Notes under the pieces: model-generated
Told to the model about the DNA's origin: nothing
Databases searched by the model: none
Seen by the model: only the letters and a program-made list of their open reading frames with translations
NCBI GenBank assembly: GCA_016718565.1
Contig: JADKCZ010000005.1
Location: 496,001 to 560,000, forward strand
Reading direction: 5' to 3'
DNA from: Anaeromyxobacter sp.
GTDB lineage: Bacteria; Myxococcota; Myxococcia; Myxococcales; Anaeromyxobacteraceae
DNA length: 64,000 nucleotides
Shown here: one piece after another, positions 61,416 to 64,000 of the stretch
Layout of the letters: the number at the start of each line of letters is the position of its first letter
Position numbering within the stretch: position 1 is the first letter of the stretch
Program-made: the position numbers and the translations under genes

Positions 61416-61811
61416 CTAGGACTGCTTCAGCTCCACCAGCACCCCGCGGCTGCCCTTGGGGTGCACGAAGGCCACCTTGGATCCGCCGGCGCCCACGCGC
61501 GGCACCTTGTCGAGCAGCGGCGCCCCGCCGGCCGCCAGCGCGTCCATGGCCTTCTGGATGTCGGGGACGGCCAGGCAGATGTGGTGCAGCCCCTCGCCCT
61601 TCTCCTTCATCCGCTTGGCCATGGGGCTCTCCGGGTCGGTCGGGCAGACCAGCTCCACCCGGCCCAGGCCGTGGCCGAAGATGGCCACCCGCACCTTCTC
61701 GGTGGGCACCTCCTCGATCTCGTCGAGGTGGAGGCCGTAGACGTCGCGGTAGAGCTTCACCGCGGCGTCGAGGTCGGAGACGAGGATGGCGACGTGGTCG
61801 AGACCGGTCAT
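61416..61811 (-). CDS. mce: Methylmalonyl-CoA epimerase
   Basis: A 131-residue VOC-fold protein that interconverts (R)- and (S)-methylmalonyl-CoA in propionate metabolism. LDHVAILVSDLDAAVKLYRDVYGL opens the first module with the metal-binding His. RVELVCPTDPESPMAKRMKEKGEGLHHICLAVPDI holds the Glu and the second His (given in part). FVHPKGSRGVLVELKQ gives the terminal Glu. The pattern and length match the family. No mutase gene is in the window. It is followed upstream (88 bases) by the transglutaminase gene on the same strand. Confidence 0.92.
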   Translation of the reverse strand: MTGLDHVAILVSDLDAAVKLYRDVYGLHLDEIEEVPTEKVRVAIFGHGLGRVELVCPTDPESPMAKRMKEKGEGLHHICLAVPDIQKAMDALAAGGAPLLDKVPRVGAGGSKVAFVHPKGSRGVLVELKQS

Positions 61812-61899
61812 GGTGGCTCCCTGGGGTGGTGAGGAGGTTGGGGTCGGAGTCGTGTTCGGGGTCGAGTTCGGGGTCAGAGCCTGGGCCGGAGCCCCGCCC

Positions 61900-63420
61900 T
61901 CACTTCTCGTGCTTCACGTCCACCGCGTCCACCTGCAGGGCGCCGAGCAGCCCCACGGTGTCCACCTGCGTGCCGATGCCGAGCGCGAGGTGGGTGGCGT
62001 CGGCCACTGGCTGGCCGAAGGTGGGGTCGAGGGCGATCCACTCGCCGCCCGAGAGCAGCTCGGCCCAGGCGTGCCAGTAGAGGGCGTCCTTGCCGTCGGC
62101 GTAGCGGGCGTAGACCAGGCCGTGGACCTGCCGGGCCGGGATGCCGAGCGCGCGGGCCAGCGCCACGAAGAGCACGGCGTGCTCGGTGCAGTCGCCCTTG
62201 CCGGCGGCCAGGACGTCGCTGGCCCGGTCCTTGGACGCGCCGTAGGCCTTCTCGAGGCGCCGGTTGACGTGCTCGGAGAGCCGCAGCGCGGCGGCGTAGC
62301 GGCCCGGCACGTCGCCGGCCAGGTCCCTCGCCAGCTTGGCCACCGCCGGGTGGTCGGCGTCCACCACCGGCGTGGCGGCCACCAGCTCGGGGTCCGGCGA
62401 CGGGGTGGTGCGCGGGGTGTCCCGCTGCGGGTCCACCGCGGCCGGCAGCCGCGCCCTCACCGTGAGCAGGGTGGTGCCGCCCGGGCCGGGCGCGAAGGTC
62501 TGGCGGGCGTCCGGCTTGCGGAACCCGGCCGGCAGGCCGGAGAGCCGGTAGGTCACGGTGGCGGGCACGGTGCGCGGCAGCGGGCCCGGCAGCGGCACGC
62601 GCGACAGGGTGAAGAGGTCGATGGCCTCGAGCTTCCTGGCGGTGGCCTCCGGCTCCGGCCGCGCCACGATGGAGCCGCCGATGCGGATCTCCACCACCCG
62701 CCCGTCGTCGGCCACGCGGTACTCGGCGGCGATGCGGTCGCCCACCTCGGCCTCGCTCACCACCGACACCTCGGCCTCGACGCCGGCGCCGGCCACCCGC
62801 TCGCGCCCCAGGTAGCGCTGCTCCAGCTCGCGGACGCGCAGCTTCTCCAGGTCCAGCTGCGGCCCCAGCACCGTGGCCCGGCGGGCCGCCGCCAGCCGCA
62901 CCCCCTCGGCCTGGTCGAGCGTCTCCACCACCGCCCCCAGGTCCTGGTCGCGCGCCGCGCCGTCGCTGGACACCCGGGCTGTGCAGCCGGAGGGGGAGCA
63001 GCGGCCGGTGACGGTGCGATCCCCGCCGTCCCCCGACCACTCGGCGCGGAAGGCCAGCAGCCGGCCGGCCGGCCGGGCCTCGTAGATGCGCTCCTCCGAG
63101 AGGCGCCGCGACACCGTCTTGTCGCCCACGGTGGCCTCCAGCAGGGTCTCGCTGGCGGCCACCACCACCTCGCGGCCGTCGCGCGGCTGGCGCCTGAGCT
63201 CCACGCGGGTCCAGCCGGCCTTCTTCCCCATCAGGTAGAGGCCGAACCACTCGGGGCCGGCCGGGCGGCGCAGCGAGAGGGCGTCCACGCCGGCCGGGCC
63301 GGGCGTGGCGCTGGGGAGCGCCGGCCCCTGGGGCGGGGCGGCGTGCTGGCCGGCCGGCTCGGGGCAGGCGGCGAGCGGTGCGGCGGCGAGCAGGGCGAGC
63401 AGGAGGCGGGCGCGAGCCAT
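61900..63420 (-). CDS. Transglutaminase-like cysteine-peptidase-fold lipoprotein
   Basis: A 506-residue exported protein with a lipobox leader (LLLALLAAAPLAAC). The transglutaminase-like triad is Cys411 (KGDCTEHAVLFVALARAL), His450 (YWHAWAEL) and Asp465 (ALDPTFG), all intact. The N-terminal 350 residues are beta-rich without a recognised domain (EWFGLYLMGKKAGWTRVEL begins it). Possible roles are envelope crosslinking or peptide hydrolysis. A TACAAA-like A/T-rich stretch lies just upstream (63428-63440). It is divergent from the SpmA-like gene. Confidence 0.88.
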   Translation of the reverse strand: MARARLLLALLAAAPLAACPEPAGQHAAPPQGPALPSATPGPAGVDALSLRRPAGPEWFGLYLMGKKAGWTRVELRRQPRDGREVVVAASETLLEATVGDKTVSRRLSEERIYEARPAGRLLAFRAEWSGDGGDRTVTGRCSPSGCTARVSSDGAARDQDLGAVVETLDQAEGVRLAAARRATVLGPQLDLEKLRVRELEQRYLGRERVAGAGVEAEVSVVSEAEVGDRIAAEYRVADDGRVVEIRIGGSIVARPEPEATARKLEAIDLFTLSRVPLPGPLPRTVPATVTYRLSGLPAGFRKPDARQTFAPGPGGTTLLTVRARLPAAVDPQRDTPRTTPSPDPELVAATPVVDADHPAVAKLARDLAGDVPGRYAAALRLSEHVNRRLEKAYGASKDRASDVLAAGKGDCTEHAVLFVALARALGIPARQVHGLVYARYADGKDALYWHAWAELLSGGEWIALDPTFGQPVADATHLALGIGTQVDTVGLLGALQVDAVDVKHEK

Positions 63421-63479
63421 CGGCGGTTTGTACCAAAAACTGGCCCCGCCCGCGCCGCGGGCCGAGGATCCAGGGCTCC

Positions 63480-64000
63480 ATGGGCGTCCTCTGGACCGTG
63501 CTCCTCCTCGCCAGCGTCGTGGCCGCCGCCCTGAACGGGCGGGTGGCCGACCTGACCGCCGCCGCCACCGAGTCGGCCGGCAAGGCGGTGGCGGTCTCCA
63601 TCGGCCTGGTGGGGGTGATGACCCTCTGGCTCGGCCTGATGCGGGTGGCCGAGGAGTCCGGGCTGGTGGCCCTGCTGGCCCGGGCCGTCCGGCCGGTGCT
63701 GCGCCGCCTCTTCCCCGAGGTGCCGCACGACCACCCGGCCATGGGCTCGATGGTGATGAACGTGGCCGCCAACCTCTTCGGCCTGGGCAACGCCGCCACC
63801 CCGTTCGGCGTGCGCGCCATGGTGGAGCTGGAGACCCTGAACCCGCGCCCGGGCACCGCCACCGACGCCCAGGCGCTCTTCTGCGCGCTCAACACCGCCT
63901 CGCTGCAGCTGGTGCCGGCCAGCGTCATCGCCCTGCGCGCCGGCGCCGGCTCGCGGGCGCCGGCCGAGATCCTGGGGGCCACCCTGCTGGCCTCGGCCTG
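63480..64000 (+). CDS. spmA: SpmA-like nucleoside-recognition membrane protein (partial)
   Basis: An open frame from ATG 63480 runs off the right edge (173 codons visible). It encodes a multi-pass membrane protein matching spore maturation protein A: VLWTVLLLASVVAAALNGR, then KAVAVSIGLVGVMTLWLGLMRVAEESGL, MVMNVAANLFGLGNAATPFGVRAM (the Gate/nucleoside-recognition motif) and CALNTASLQLVPASVIALR. In many non-spore-formers SpmA and SpmB are fused or adjacent; the missing part would show which. Function outside sporulation is unknown. Confidence 0.85.
   Translation, partial: MGVLWTVLLLASVVAAALNGRVADLTAAATESAGKAVAVSIGLVGVMTLWLGLMRVAEESGLVALLARAVRPVLRRLFPEVPHDHPAMGSMVMNVAANLFGLGNAATPFGVRAMVELETLNPRPGTATDAQALFCALNTASLQLVPASVIALRAGAGSRAPAEILGATLLASA

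Noticed and set aside
63428..63440. Defined promoter upstream of the transglutaminase gene
   Set aside because: An A/T-rich stretch is present but too close to the start codon and without a matching -35.

Overview
The window is very GC-rich chromosomal DNA with strong G/C third-position bias and short intergenic gaps. Stop and start codons of neighbouring genes often overlap (ATGA, GTGA and, unusually, CTGA). A TIGR02265/DUF2378-type protein, a DUF4388 domain and the overall style point to a myxobacterium (Myxococcota), most likely close to Anaeromyxobacter. The taxonomic call is inference from gene content. I saw no rRNA, tRNA, CRISPR array, prophage or insertion sequence.

Layout. 1-8.5 kb: CoA-binding protein, a putative inactive M3-like peptidase, FmdB zinc ribbon, RluA-type pseudouridine synthase, and a minus-strand run of acyltransferase, aroQ, glycosyltransferase and a DUF4303-like protein. 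8.7-11.6 kb: two paralogous periplasmic ligand-binding proteins, the first fused to a cytoplasmic DUF4388 domain. 11.7-18.0 kb: a minus-strand aromatic amino acid operon, aroH-tyrA-aroA-aroE-aroC-aroK-aroB. 18-35 kb: CitE-like lyase, serC, an exported methyltransferase-like protein, aldo/keto reductase, EamA and DUF456 membrane proteins, a hybrid histidine kinase coupled to an RsmB-like methyltransferase and pgi, a secreted subtilase overlapping a PrcB-like protein, ilvD, and an LRAT-like protein with a histone-H1-like tail.

35-48 kb: small envelope proteins, an M64 peptidase, a ketopantoate-reductase-like enzyme, a DedA protein, then the most striking region. This is a tightly overlapping minus-strand operon (48207 to 40936) of inositol-phosphate synthase, CDP-alcohol phosphatidyltransferase, GT4 glycosyltransferase, DGAT2-like acyltransferase, calcineurin-like phosphoesterase and MMPL/RND lipid transporter. 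Together these could make, glycosylate, acylate and export a phosphatidylinositol-type lipid, in an order that resembles the actinobacterial PIM logic.

48-64 kb: a two-gene envelope module (PqqD/TPR/HlyD-like plus a PEGA-like outer-surface protein), an ECF-type T+A transporter pair with a His-rich tail, and pyrophosphatase. A compositionally different stretch follows (about 53.8-59.3 kb) with a family of 50-65 bp palindromic repeats, a carboxypeptidase-regulatory-like protein, lipoproteins, a gene remnant and an APH-like kinase with an altered catalytic loop. The window ends with a porin, methylmalonyl-CoA epimerase, a transglutaminase lipoprotein and the start of an SpmA-like gene.

Three genes (the glycosyltransferase at 4943, aroA, the RsmB-like gene) lack a usable ATG/GTG/TTG for their conserved N-termini but have a well-placed CTG. 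I annotate them from that CTG and flag this as inference.
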